Below are positions 29,258-37,436 of a stretch of DNA of 64,000 nt, piece by piece. The stretch is from Pseudomonas sp. MF4836 (GTDB lineage: Bacteria; Pseudomonadota; Gammaproteobacteria; Pseudomonadales; Pseudomonadaceae). The stretch spans positions 186,001 to 250,000 of the forward strand of contig NZ_MVOL01000004.1 of the NCBI RefSeq assembly GCF_002018875.1, read 5' to 3'. The stretch's first letter is position 1; every line of letters starts with the position of its first letter. The notes beneath the pieces were generated by a model. That model ran no database searches. It saw nothing but the letters and a program-made list of their open reading frames with translations, and had not been told where the DNA came from. A program made the position numbers and the translations under genes.

Positions 29258-31066
29258 ATGACTAAGAAAATCTTCGTTACTGACACCATCCTGCGCGACG
29301 CCCACCAGTCCCTGTTGGCCACCCGCATGCGCACCGACGACATGCTGCCGATCTGCGACAAGCTCGACAAGGTCGGCTACTGGTCCCTGGAAGTCTGGGG
29401 CGGCGCGACCTTCGACGCCTGCGTGCGGTTTCTCAAAGAAGATCCGTGGGAGCGCCTGCGCCAACTGCGCGCGGCATTGCCCAACACCCGTCTGCAAATG
29501 CTCCTGCGCGGGCAGAACCTGCTGGGCTACCGCCATTACAGCGACGATGTGGTCCGCGCATTCGTGGCCAAGGCGGCGGTCAATGGCATCGACGTGTTCC
29601 GCATCTTCGACGCCATGAACGACGTGCGTAACCTGCGGGTCGCCATCGAAGCGGTAAAAGCCGCCGGCAAGCACGCCCAGGGCACCATCGCCTACACCAC
29701 CAGCCCGGTCCACACCATCGAGGCCTTCGTCGCCCAGGCCAAGCAAATGGAAGCCATGGGTTGCGACTCGGTGGCCATCAAGGACATGGCCGGCCTGCTG
29801 ACGCCCTATGCCACTGGCGAGCTGGTCAAGGCGCTGAAGGCCGAGCAGTCGCTGCCGGTGTTCATCCACTCCCACGACACCGCAGGCCTGGCCGCGATGT
29901 GCCAGCTCAAGGCCATCGAGAACGGCGCCGACCATATCGACACCGCCATCTCCAGCTTCGCCTGGGGCACCAGCCACCCGGGCACCGAGTCCATGGTCGC
30001 GGCCCTTAAAGGCAGCGAATTCGACACCGGCCTGAACCTGGAGCTGCTGCAGGAAATCGGTCTGTACTTCTACGCCGTGCGCAAGAAGTACCACCAGTTT
30101 GAAAGCGAATTCACCGCGGTCGACACCCGGGTACAGGTCAACCAGGTACCGGGCGGGATGATCTCCAACCTGGCCAACCAGCTCAAAGAGCAGGGCGCGC
30201 TGAACCGCATGAGCGAAGTGCTGGCCGAGATCCCGCGGGTCCGTCACGACCTTGGCTACCCGCCGCTGGTGACCCCGACCTCGCAGATCGTCGGCACCCA
30301 GGCGTTCTTCAACGTCCTGGCCGGCGAGCGCTACAAGACCATCACCAACGAAGTGAAGCTTTACCTGCAAGGCGGCTACGGCAAGGCTCCAGGTGAAGTC
30401 GACGAAAAACTGCGGCGCCAGGCCATCGGCAGCGAAGACGTGATCGACGTGCGCCCGGCCGACCTGCTGAAACCTGAGATGACCAAGCTGCGCGGTGAAA
30501 TCGGCGCCCTGGCCAAGTCCGAAGAAGACGTGCTGACCTACGCCATGTTCCCGGATATCGGGCGCAAGTTCCTTGAAGAGCGCGAGGCCGGCACCCTGGT
30601 TCCGGAAGTGCTGCTGCCGATCCCCGAAGCCGGTGGCGTCAGCAAGGCGGGCGGCGAGGGCGTGCCCACCGAGTTCGTCATCGACGTCCACGGCGAAACC
30701 TACCGCGTCGATATCACCGGGGTCGGGGTCAAGGCCGAAGGCAAGCGCCACTTCTACCTGTCGATCGACGGCATGCCGGAAGAAGTGGTGTTCGAGCCGC
30801 TCAACGAATTTGTCGGCGGCGGCAGCAGCAAACGCAAGCAGGCCACGGCGCCGGGTCACGTCAGCACCACCATGCCGGGCAACATCGTCGACGTGCTGGT
30901 CAAGGAAGGTGACGTGGTCAAGGCCGGCCAGGCGGTATTGATCACCGAAGCGATGAAGATGGAAACCGAAGTCCAGTCGGCCATCGCCGGCAAGGTGACC
31001 GCCATCCACGTGGCCAAGGGCGACCGGGTCAACCCGGGCGAGATCCTGATCGAGATCGAGGGCTGA
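29258..31066 (+). CDS. pycB: Pyruvate carboxylase subunit B (carboxyltransferase plus biotin carrier)
   Basis: A 602-residue protein, often annotated oadA. Residues 1-290 form the carboxyltransferase barrel (TDTILRDAHQSLLATRMR, with metal-binding HSHDTAG around 205), 300-450 the conserved domain, and 530-602 the biotinyl domain with EAMKMET and the biotinylated Lys at about 567. It transfers CO2 from biotin to pyruvate. No sodium-pump subunits are adjacent, so pyruvate carboxylase rather than oxaloacetate decarboxylase is the correct reading. AGGAG precedes the start. Confidence 0.95.
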   Translation: MTKKIFVTDTILRDAHQSLLATRMRTDDMLPICDKLDKVGYWSLEVWGGATFDACVRFLKEDPWERLRQLRAALPNTRLQMLLRGQNLLGYRHYSDDVVRAFVAKAAVNGIDVFRIFDAMNDVRNLRVAIEAVKAAGKHAQGTIAYTTSPVHTIEAFVAQAKQMEAMGCDSVAIKDMAGLLTPYATGELVKALKAEQSLPVFIHSHDTAGLAAMCQLKAIENGADHIDTAISSFAWGTSHPGTESMVAALKGSEFDTGLNLELLQEIGLYFYAVRKKYHQFESEFTAVDTRVQVNQVPGGMISNLANQLKEQGALNRMSEVLAEIPRVRHDLGYPPLVTPTSQIVGTQAFFNVLAGERYKTITNEVKLYLQGGYGKAPGEVDEKLRRQAIGSEDVIDVRPADLLKPEMTKLRGEIGALAKSEEDVLTYAMFPDIGRKFLEEREAGTLVPEVLLPIPEAGGVSKAGGEGVPTEFVIDVHGETYRVDITGVGVKAEGKRHFYLSIDGMPEEVVFEPLNEFVGGGSSKRKQATAPGHVSTTMPGNIVDVLVKEGDVVKAGQAVLITEAMKMETEVQSAIAGKVTAIHVAKGDRVNPGEILIEIEG

Positions 31067-31097
31067 TCTAAGCCTTCATCTGCAACGTTTTACCTCG

Positions 31098-31124
31098 GGG
31101 GGGCATTTGCTCCCCTTTTTTTTT
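31098..31124 (+). terminator. Terminator of the pycA-pycB operon
   Basis: A GGGGGGC/GCTCCCC hairpin around ATTT is followed by nine T residues, 31 bp after the pycB stop. Confidence 0.9.
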
Positions 31125-31163
31125 GCGAGGAAAAAACCTGCGCATGCCCGTTCAGTTGAGTGC

Positions 31164-31994
31164 CTAGCGCTGATGGCCCTTGCCGTAATAGCGCTCCAGG
31201 CGGGCCTGGACCAGTTCCAGGGCGAAGGACATCAGCCAGTAGATCACCGCCGCGGTGGTCAGCATTTCCAGGTAGCGGTAGCTGGAGCGGCCGTAGGATT
31301 GGGCCAGGAACATCACTTCCCAAACCCCCATCACCGAAATCAGCGACGAGTCCTTGAGCATCGAAATGAACTGGTTGGCCGTGGGCGGGATGATGGTGCG
31401 CATCGCCTGGGGCAGGGTCACGTGCCAGAAAATGGTCGTCGGGCGCATGCCCAGGGCCAGTGCCGCCTGGCGTTGGCCCTGGGCGACGCCGATGATGCCG
31501 GCCCGGAAGATTTCGCTGAGATAGGCCCCGTAGTTCAGGGACAGAGCAATGATCCCGGCCGCGATCGCGCCCGGCACCACGCCCAACTGGGGCATGCCCA
31601 GGTAGATCAGCATGATCTGGATCAGCAGCGGGGTGCCGCGAAAGAATGAGGTGTAGAAGCTGGCGATGCCGAACAGCACGGCGCTGCTGGACAGACGCGC
31701 CAGGGCGGCGGCGAAGCCCAGCAGCACCGACGCCAGCATCGAGCACAGGCACAGGAACAAGGTCAGCGCCGCGCCTTGCAGGAAGCCATTGGGCCCCAGG
31801 CGAAAGCCCGCCAGGTTGGGGAATTTTTCCAGGATGATCGCGAATTTCAGGTCAAAGCTCAGGAAGAACCCGACAAACAGCAAGAACAGCAACGCCCAGG
31901 TCAGGTACAGGCGTGTGCGAAAACCCAGCAGGCGTTTGAGAAACGACTCAGCCACCGGTTGCGGTGGCTGAGGTGGTTGCGAGAGAGAGGTCAT
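31164..31994 (-). CDS. Polar amino-acid ABC transporter permease (HisM family)
   Basis: A 276-residue inner-membrane permease. A 25-residue soluble Pro-rich N terminus is followed by membrane segments and the family EAA loop near LGMRPTTIFWHVTLPQAMRTIIPP (residues 187-210; core ALGMRPTTIFWHVTLPQAMR). The start overlaps the binding-protein gene by 4 bp. Only one permease and no ATPase are encoded here, so it must form a homodimer and borrow an ATPase from another locus. The substrate is probably a polar or acidic amino acid (inference). Confidence 0.9.
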   Translation of the reverse strand: MTSLSQPPQPPQPVAESFLKRLLGFRTRLYLTWALLFLLFVGFFLSFDLKFAIILEKFPNLAGFRLGPNGFLQGAALTLFLCLCSMLASVLLGFAAALARLSSSAVLFGIASFYTSFFRGTPLLIQIMLIYLGMPQLGVVPGAIAAGIIALSLNYGAYLSEIFRAGIIGVAQGQRQAALALGMRPTTIFWHVTLPQAMRTIIPPTANQFISMLKDSSLISVMGVWEVMFLAQSYGRSSYRYLEMLTTAAVIYWLMSFALELVQARLERYYGKGHQR

Positions 31995-32812
31995 TTACTG
32001 ATATCGGCGCCGATCCATTTGTCCGACAGTTTGCTCAGAGTGCCGTCCTGTTTCAACTGAGCGAAGACTTCACGCACCTTGCTGTTCCACTGGGCGTCGC
32101 CTTTCTCGATGGCCACCGAGTTGGGTTCGGAGTAGAGCGGCTCGCCGGCCAGCTTGAAGCGTTTGTCCTGGGTCAGGCGCGGTTGTGCGGTCACCAGATT
32201 GGTGAGGATCGCGTCCAGGCGCACGCCGGCACCCAGGCCCAGGTCCTGGAAGGCGACGTTGTCGGTGTCGTACGGGGCGATCTGCACGTTCTCGAACGGG
32301 TACTGCAATTGGGTGTCTTCGGCGCCTTCGATCACCAGGTTCTTGTTCAGGTAGCTTTCATAGCTGGAGGCGCTGGTGAGGCCGACTTTCTTGTCGCTCA
32401 GGTCTTTGGCCCCGTGGATGCGATCGTCCTTGGCGTTGACCACGATCACCGCCGGCGAGGCGTAGTACTCCACCGGGAAGTCGAAGACTTCGGCGCGGGC
32501 CTTGCTCGGGGTCATGGAGCAGATGCAGATGTCGTAGCGACCGCTCCAGCGACCGGCGGCGATCACGTCCCAGGAAGGGGTTTCCAGGCGCAGCTTGACC
32601 CCCAGTTTGGCGGCGACGGCCTTGGCCACGTCGACGTCGAAGCCGTCCAGCTGGTTCTGATCATTGAGGAAGGAAAAGGGCGGATAGCTTTCCATCAACA
32701 CGCCGACCAACTCCTTTTTCTGCTCGATGCGGTCCAGGGTGGCACCGGCGAACGCCTGGGAAGAGGCGGCGAGCAAGGTCAGGCCCAGGGCCAATAACGG
32801 TTTGAAGTTCAT
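31991..32812 (-). CDS. Amino-acid ABC transporter periplasmic binding protein
   Basis: A 273-residue protein with signal peptide MNFKPLLALGLTLLAASSQAFA and a family 3 solute-binding domain (ELVGVLMESYPPFSFLN, LDGFDVDVAKAVAAKLGVK). It delivers an amino acid to the adjacent permease. There is no Cys at the cleavage site, so it is soluble rather than a lipoprotein. Two Cys in YDICICSMTPS are unusual for this class. It is the first gene of the leftward two-gene operon and divergent from the homocysteine methyltransferase gene (94 bp). Confidence 0.91.
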   Translation of the reverse strand: MNFKPLLALGLTLLAASSQAFAGATLDRIEQKKELVGVLMESYPPFSFLNDQNQLDGFDVDVAKAVAAKLGVKLRLETPSWDVIAAGRWSGRYDICICSMTPSKARAEVFDFPVEYYASPAVIVVNAKDDRIHGAKDLSDKKVGLTSASSYESYLNKNLVIEGAEDTQLQYPFENVQIAPYDTDNVAFQDLGLGAGVRLDAILTNLVTAQPRLTQDKRFKLAGEPLYSEPNSVAIEKGDAQWNSKVREVFAQLKQDGTLSKLSDKWIGADISK

Positions 32813-32906
32813 GGAAATCCTGACTGAAAAAGGTTGTGATTAACCGAATGGTGCGTATTTAATAGTTATAAGAACCACTCCGGTAGTGAGTTATTTTCAT
32901 AAGCAT

Positions 32907-33821
32907 ATGAGTAAAAGGCATATGGGCGCAGGCAGCACGGTAATTCTGGATGGCGGCATGGGCCGCGAACTGCAACGCCGCGGGGCGCCGTTTCGGCAGC
33001 CCGAGTGGTCGGCCCTGGCCTTGAGCGAGGCGCCGCAAGCGGTGGAAGCCGTGCATGCGGCGTATATCGACAGCGGCGCAAACGTCATCACCAGCAACAG
33101 TTATGCGGTGGTGCCGTTCCATATTGGCGAAGAGCGGTTTGCCGCTGAAGGGCAGGCGCTGGCGGCCCTGGCCGGCGAGCTGGCGCGGCGTGCGGCGGAT
33201 GCCTCGGGCAAGAGCGTGCGGGTCGCAGGTTCGCTGCCGCCGCTATTTGGTTCTTATCGTCCGGACTTGTTCGATGCCTCGCGGGCTGCAGACTTGCTGG
33301 CGCCGCTGGTCAACGGCCTGGCACCCCACGTCGACCTGTGGCTGGCGGAAACCCAGAGCTCCATCGTCGAGGCGCGGGCGATTCATGCCGGCCTGCCTGA
33401 AGATGGCAAGCCGTTCTGGTTGTCCTTTACCTTGAAGGATGAAGACACCGACGCCGTGCCGCGCCTGCGTTCCGGCGAGCCGGTGGCCGAAGCGGCAGCA
33501 GTAGCCGCCGAGCTGGGTGTGGAGACCCTGCTGTTCAACTGCAGCCAGCCGGAAGTGATTGGTGATGCGATTGATGCTGCGCGTGCGACCTTCGAGCGCC
33601 TGGGGGTGAAGATCCATATCGGTGCCTACGCCAATGCCTTCCCGCCGCAACCCGAGGAAGCCACGGCCAACGACGGCCTCGACCCGCTGCGTGAAGACCT
33701 GGACCCGCCGGGCTACCTGCGCTGGGCGGCCGATTGGCAACAACGCGGCGCCAGCCACCTGGGTGGTTGCTGCGGCATCGGCCCGGAGCACATCGCCGTC
33801 CTGGCGCAAAAGCTGCGCTGA
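32907..33821 (+). CDS. Homocysteine S-methyltransferase family protein
   Basis: A 304-residue pterin-independent methyltransferase (MmuM/BHMT type), which moves a methyl group from S-methylmethionine or a betaine-type donor to homocysteine or a related thiol. It begins with ILDGGMGRELQRRG, and the zinc Cys are in LLFNCSQPEV and GGCCGIGPEHI. The start is uncertain: GTG 32886, ATG 32907 and ATG 32922 are all in frame, with no clear Shine-Dalgarno. CATATG occurs at both ATG positions. The divergent amino-acid importer might take up the donor (inference). Confidence 0.87.
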   Translation: MSKRHMGAGSTVILDGGMGRELQRRGAPFRQPEWSALALSEAPQAVEAVHAAYIDSGANVITSNSYAVVPFHIGEERFAAEGQALAALAGELARRAADASGKSVRVAGSLPPLFGSYRPDLFDASRAADLLAPLVNGLAPHVDLWLAETQSSIVEARAIHAGLPEDGKPFWLSFTLKDEDTDAVPRLRSGEPVAEAAAVAAELGVETLLFNCSQPEVIGDAIDAARATFERLGVKIHIGAYANAFPPQPEEATANDGLDPLREDLDPPGYLRWAADWQQRGASHLGGCCGIGPEHIAVLAQKLR

Positions 33822-33834
33822 CCGCGAAAAACAA

Positions 33835-33848
33835 AGCCCAATTGGGCT
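33835..33848 (-). terminator. Terminator for the GNAT operon
   Basis: AGCCC-AATT-GGGCT is followed on the minus strand by TTGTTTTTC. It lies 13 bp after the methyltransferase stop on the other strand, so it may serve both convergent units. Confidence 0.6.
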
Positions 33849-33871
33849 GACGGATCACGGCGTCCATCAAG

Positions 33872-33925
33872 GCCTGCGCAGCCTTCGGCAGCGGCTACAG
33901 GGTGTAGCCGCTGCCGAGGTACGAG
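33872..33925. repeat. REP inverted pair (hairpin) downstream of the methyltransferase gene
   Basis: CCTTCGGCAGCGGCTACA (33882-33899), three G, then TGTAGCCGCTGCCGAGG (33903-33919): two REP copies head to head with almost complete pairing. Confidence 0.8.
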
Positions 33926-33976
33926 GCCGCGCTGGCCCTGCAGGACAGCGTCGGTTTGGCTATTGGGCGCCGTGCA

Positions 33977-34645
33977 TCAGGCTCGGCATTCGGCCAGGGT
34001 TTTGCGCTGGCCTGCGCCGCTCTGATTGTCTTCGCTCAGCCAGCGCTCGAACCCTGCGCCAATCGTCGGCCATTCCGAGTCGAGGATCGAAAACCACGCG
34101 GTGTCGCGGTTCTTGCCCTTGGCGACCATGTGCTGACGGAACACTCCTTCGAAGCTGAAGCCCAGGCGTTCGGCAGCCTGGCGCGAGCGGGCGTTGTCGT
34201 TGTTGCACTTCCATTCCAGACGCCGGTAGCCCAGGTCGAAGGCTTCCTTGGCCAGCAGGTAGACCGCCTCGGTGCTTTTGGGCGAGCGTTGCATCGGCGC
34301 GCCGAAACTCACGTGGCCGATCTCGATGCGGCCCTGGGCCGGGACGATCGACATCAGGCTCAGCATGCCCTGGGCCTGGCCGCTGGCACGGTCGATCACG
34401 GTGAAGAAATAGGGGTCGCTGCTGGCCGCATGATTGCTCAGCCATTCATTGAACGCGTCGTGCGCAAAAGGCCCGTACGGCAGGTAGTCCCACAACTTGG
34501 GGTCTGCGCCGGGGCCCTGGAAGGCCTGCCACAGTTGCTCGGCATGGCGCGCCGGGTCGAGGCGTTCCAGGCGGATGAAGCGCCCTTCGATCAGGGTCGC
34601 CGAGGGGGCCGGGGCGCCTGTCCAGTCAGCGGGTGAAATCGGCAT
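33977..34645 (-). CDS. GNAT acetyltransferase (RimJ/RimL type)
   Basis: A 222-residue acetyltransferase. An N-terminal strand pair (LIEGRFIRLERLDPARHAEQLW) is followed by the acetyl-CoA region MQRSPKSTEAVYLLAKEAFD and a C-terminal NARSRQAAERLGFSFEGVFRQ that is characteristic of RimJ/RimL-like enzymes acting on amino groups of proteins or small molecules. ATG 34645 has AGGAGA six bases upstream; the longer form is rejected. It is the last gene of a three-gene leftward operon (paiB-like, GNAT, GNAT). Confidence 0.88.
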   Translation of the reverse strand: MPISPADWTGAPAPSATLIEGRFIRLERLDPARHAEQLWQAFQGPGADPKLWDYLPYGPFAHDAFNEWLSNHAASSDPYFFTVIDRASGQAQGMLSLMSIVPAQGRIEIGHVSFGAPMQRSPKSTEAVYLLAKEAFDLGYRRLEWKCNNDNARSRQAAERLGFSFEGVFRQHMVAKGKNRDTAWFSILDSEWPTIGAGFERWLSEDNQSGAGQRKTLAECRA

Positions 34646-34662
34646 GCTGTTCTCCTTGAACC

Positions 34663-35109
34663 TCAAAGGGCTTTGCGAAACTGAATGAAACCCGGCCGTT
34701 CGGCGATGCGCTCGTAGAGCTGGATCGCCGTGGCGTTGGTTTCGTGGGTCAGCCAGTGAACCTTGCAGGCACCATCGTGCTTGGCCTGCGCGTAGACAAA
34801 CTCGATCAGCAGGCGACCGACGCCGGTGCCACGCTGCTCCGGGCTGACCAGCAAGTCTTGCAGGTAGCAGGAGTTCTCGATACTCCAGTTGGAGCGGTGG
34901 TAAATGAAATGCACCATGCCCACCGCACGCTCGCCATCCCAGGCCAGGGCCGCGTTGGTCGGCTCGTTCGGGTCGAGAAAGCGTTGCCAGGTGCTGTAGC
35001 TCACTTCATCGGCCAGTTCGGTGTTGTAGAACCGCAGGTAGGCCTGCCATAGCGGCAGCCAGGCGGCGTGGTCGGCGGCGGTCACGGGGCGAATCTGAAT
35101 CTGGCTCAT
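34663..35109 (-). CDS. GNAT acetyltransferase
   Basis: A 148-residue single-domain acetyltransferase. The acetyl-CoA loop reads LQDLLVSPEQRGTGVGRLLIEF, containing the Q/RxxGxG motif (QRGTGVG), and the C-terminal part reads THETNATAIQLYERIAERPGFIQF. ATG 35109 is preceded by AGGAGA and overlaps the PaiB-like gene stop by 4 bp. The target is unknown; polyamines or amino acids are common for this size class, and the PaiB neighbour makes a PaiA-like role conceivable. Confidence 0.88.
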   Translation of the reverse strand: MSQIQIRPVTAADHAAWLPLWQAYLRFYNTELADEVSYSTWQRFLDPNEPTNAALAWDGERAVGMVHFIYHRSNWSIENSCYLQDLLVSPEQRGTGVGRLLIEFVYAQAKHDGACKVHWLTHETNATAIQLYERIAERPGFIQFRKAL

Positions 35110-35741
35110 AAGTCTCCTTGGCGCATCAGGTGGGAAAGCTGTTGATCGCGGACGTCGGCACTGGCCGCCAAGCCGTCGCGCACGCCGGCAATGTCGGCCG
35201 GGCTGCGGTTCTGGCTGAGCTTGCGCTTGCCCTCCAGGCGCTGGATCGGCAGGGCAAAACCGACGATCGCCTTGAGCATGCCCTCGATGTAGTCGGCGGG
35301 GGCGTCCGTGACCTTCCACGGCTCGCTGCGCGTGCTCTCGTGGCGCTCGGTGAGGGCGCTGACCAGCTCCAGCAGGCGTGGTCCGTCGCTGAACACTTCG
35401 GCCCTGCCGTAGGCATGCACGGCCAGGTAGTTCCAGGTGGGAACCACTTTTCCATGCTCGGCCTTGCTCGGATAAAAGCCCGGGCTGACGTAAGCGTCTT
35501 CGCCACTGAAAATCACCAGCGCCTCGGCTCCGTCGGCCAGCTCCTGCCATTGCGGATTGGCCTTGGCCAGGTGCCCGAACAGGGTGCCATTGGCGCCTTG
35601 TGCGGGGTCCAGCAACAGCGGCAAATGGCTGGCTTGCAGGCCCAGCTTGCCGTGGGTGACCAGGGTGGCGAGGCGGCTCTGGGCAATCTGCTGCTGCAGG
35701 CTGGCCAGGTTGTCGTCGACGAAGGCGCGAGGTAGGTACAT
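35106..35741 (-). CDS. PaiB-like FMN-binding protein
   Basis: A 211-residue split-barrel flavin-binding protein of the PaiB family (COG2808), first named as negative regulators of sporulation and protease genes in Bacillus. It begins MYLPRAFVDDNLASLQQQI, with FSGEDAYVSPGFYPSK, VPTWNYLAVHAYG and a C-terminal LSQNRSPADIAGVRDGL, all typical. It is first in an operon with two GNAT genes, recalling the Bacillus paiAB pair of acetyltransferase and PaiB. Divergent from the MocR gene across a 104-bp region with a likely MocR operator. Confidence 0.9.
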   Translation of the reverse strand: MYLPRAFVDDNLASLQQQIAQSRLATLVTHGKLGLQASHLPLLLDPAQGANGTLFGHLAKANPQWQELADGAEALVIFSGEDAYVSPGFYPSKAEHGKVVPTWNYLAVHAYGRAEVFSDGPRLLELVSALTERHESTRSEPWKVTDAPADYIEGMLKAIVGFALPIQRLEGKRKLSQNRSPADIAGVRDGLAASADVRDQQLSHLMRQGDL

Positions 35742-35804
35742 GGAAAAATTCCTTGGCGAATGCCTGCATCCTAGGCAGGCTAATGGTCTGTTGTAAGAGC
35801 CATC

Positions 35805-35827
35805 TTGGGTCTATTTCATAGGTCCAA
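35805..35827. promoter_or_regulatory. Near-perfect palindrome between the paiB-like operon and the MocR gene
   Basis: TTGGGTCTAT-TTC-ATAGGTCCAA: ten-base arms differ only at the two bases after TTGG. GGWCY-type words are common in MocR operators (PdxR, TauR). It lies 18 bp before the MocR start and 63 bp before the paiB-like start. Confidence 0.6.
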
Positions 35828-35845
35828 TTACCCGGGTGCATATCG

Positions 35846-37396
35846 ATGAATAGCCCAGCGTTACCGCTTTCCTTCAACCCGGCGGGTATCGAGCTCGACC
35901 GCCGTCAGGGCCTCAGCCGCCAGCTGTACCAGGCCCTGCGCCTGCGCGTGCTGGACGGTCGCCTGGCCGGTGGCACCCGGTTGCCCGCCAGTCGCGACCT
36001 GGCGCAGGCCCTGGGGATTTCCCGGAACAGCGTGGTGCGCGCCTACGACCAGTTGTATGCCGAAGGGTTTATCGAAGGGCGGGTCGGCGATGGCACTTAC
36101 GTGGCGTTGCTGCCTGAAGCGCAGTTGCCGATCAAAAAACTATCCACAAAACTGTCCACAGGGATATCAACAGGCTTACCCACAGGGTTATCCACAAAAT
36201 CGGCCATTTCACTGGATTTACATCCAGCTAAAGTTATCCACAATGAGGCGCTGGAGCTGCTGCAAAAGCATCATTTGTCGACCCCGCCCAGTGGTCCGCC
36301 ACGGGCATTTCGGGTGGGCGTGCCGGCCTTCGATCTGTTTCCATTCGAGATCTGGGCCAAGCTGAATGCGGCTTTCTGGCGCAAGCCGGACCTGCGCCAT
36401 CTGTGTTATGGCGACTCGGCGGGCGACGCGCGCCTGCGTGGGCTGATCGCTGCCTATTTGCGCAGTTCCCGTGGCTTGCAGTGCACGGCTGAGCAAATAG
36501 TGATCACCAGTGGCGCGCAGCAGGGAATAAGCCTTTGTGCACAGCTGCTGGTGGAGCCGGGAGCCGGCGTGGCTGTGGAAAACCCCGGCTACCGCGCTGC
36601 CGGTCACGCCTTCGCGGTGGCGGGCGGGCGCCTGCACGGCGTGGCGGTGGACCAGGAGGGGATCGACTGCCGGCAACTGGCGGCTCTGGAGGATTGCCGG
36701 CTGGCCTATGTGACGCCGTCCCACCAGTACCCGACCGGGGTCATCATGAGCCTGGCCCGGCGCCTGGAATTGCTGGCCTGGGCCGAGCGGACCCAGGGCT
36801 GGATCATCGAAGACGATTACGACGGCGAGTATCGCTACAGCGGCGCGCCCCTGGCGCCTCTGGCCGCCCTGGATCGCCAGGGTCGAGTGCTGTACGTCGG
36901 CACCTTCGGCAAGGTCGCGTTTCCAGCCTTGCGCCTGGGCTACCTGGTGCTGCCGCCGACGCTGGTGCAGGCCTTTGCCCGGCGCCGGGCCGTGGATGTG
37001 CGGCATTCGGAGGTCAGCACCCAGGCGGTGATGGCCGAGTTCATGGCGGCCGGGCACTTTCAGCGGCATATCCGGCGCATGCGGCGCGCGGCGTTGAGCC
37101 GGCGCAATACTTTGCTCGCCCACTGGCCTGTGGATATCCAGGGTGTCGGGCCGTTGCCGAATGTAGCGGCGGGGCTGCACCTGACGCTGGCGGTGGACAG
37201 CCTGGCACGCGAGCGTGAGCTGCTCGCCCAGGCGGCCGGTGCCGACGTCGAGATCAGCGGGCTGAGCAACTACTGGCTGCCCGAGTCCGCACAACCGCCG
37301 GACCAGCGCGCCGGGCTGGTGCTGGGGTTTGCCGCGGTGCCGGAAGCGGAGATCGAAGCCGCCCTGCAGCGATTGCGAAAAGCCTGGCAGGCTTGA
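35846..37396 (+). CDS. MocR-family regulator (GntR helix-turn-helix plus aminotransferase fold)
   Basis: A 516-residue regulator. Residues 10-85 form a GntR winged helix (LSRQLYQALRLRVLDGRLAGGTRLPASRDLA region, ending YAEGFIEGRVGDGTYV). Residues 99-130 form a linker, and 150-516 an aminotransferase class I fold with IEDDYDGEYRY and the PLP Lys at about 356 in GTFGKVAFPALRLGY. The linker contains five four-residue repeats, LSTKLSTGISTGLPTGLSTK, whose DNA resembles a DnaA-box array. It probably controls the divergent paiB-like operon and itself. The ligand is unknown. Confidence 0.92.
   Translation: MNSPALPLSFNPAGIELDRRQGLSRQLYQALRLRVLDGRLAGGTRLPASRDLAQALGISRNSVVRAYDQLYAEGFIEGRVGDGTYVALLPEAQLPIKKLSTKLSTGISTGLPTGLSTKSAISLDLHPAKVIHNEALELLQKHHLSTPPSGPPRAFRVGVPAFDLFPFEIWAKLNAAFWRKPDLRHLCYGDSAGDARLRGLIAAYLRSSRGLQCTAEQIVITSGAQQGISLCAQLLVEPGAGVAVENPGYRAAGHAFAVAGGRLHGVAVDQEGIDCRQLAALEDCRLAYVTPSHQYPTGVIMSLARRLELLAWAERTQGWIIEDDYDGEYRYSGAPLAPLAALDRQGRVLYVGTFGKVAFPALRLGYLVLPPTLVQAFARRRAVDVRHSEVSTQAVMAEFMAAGHFQRHIRRMRRAALSRRNTLLAHWPVDIQGVGPLPNVAAGLHLTLAVDSLARERELLAQAAGADVEISGLSNYWLPESAQPPDQRAGLVLGFAAVPEAEIEAALQRLRKAWQA
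36140..36242 (+). repeat. Array of DnaA-box-like 9-mers in the MocR coding sequence
   Basis: Five units at exact 12-bp spacing start at 36140, 36152, 36164, 36176 and 36188: CTATCCACA, CTGTCCACA, ATATCAACA, TTACCCACA and TTATCCACA. A sixth, TTATCCACA, starts at 36234. Two are perfect DnaA consensus boxes and the rest differ at one or two positions, all in the same orientation. They encode the linker, so they may be only a codon-level tandem repeat. Confidence 0.6.
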
Positions 37397-37436
37397 GGGT
37401 TTATACTCGCGGCCATTTCCTTCGCCGAGAACGCCC

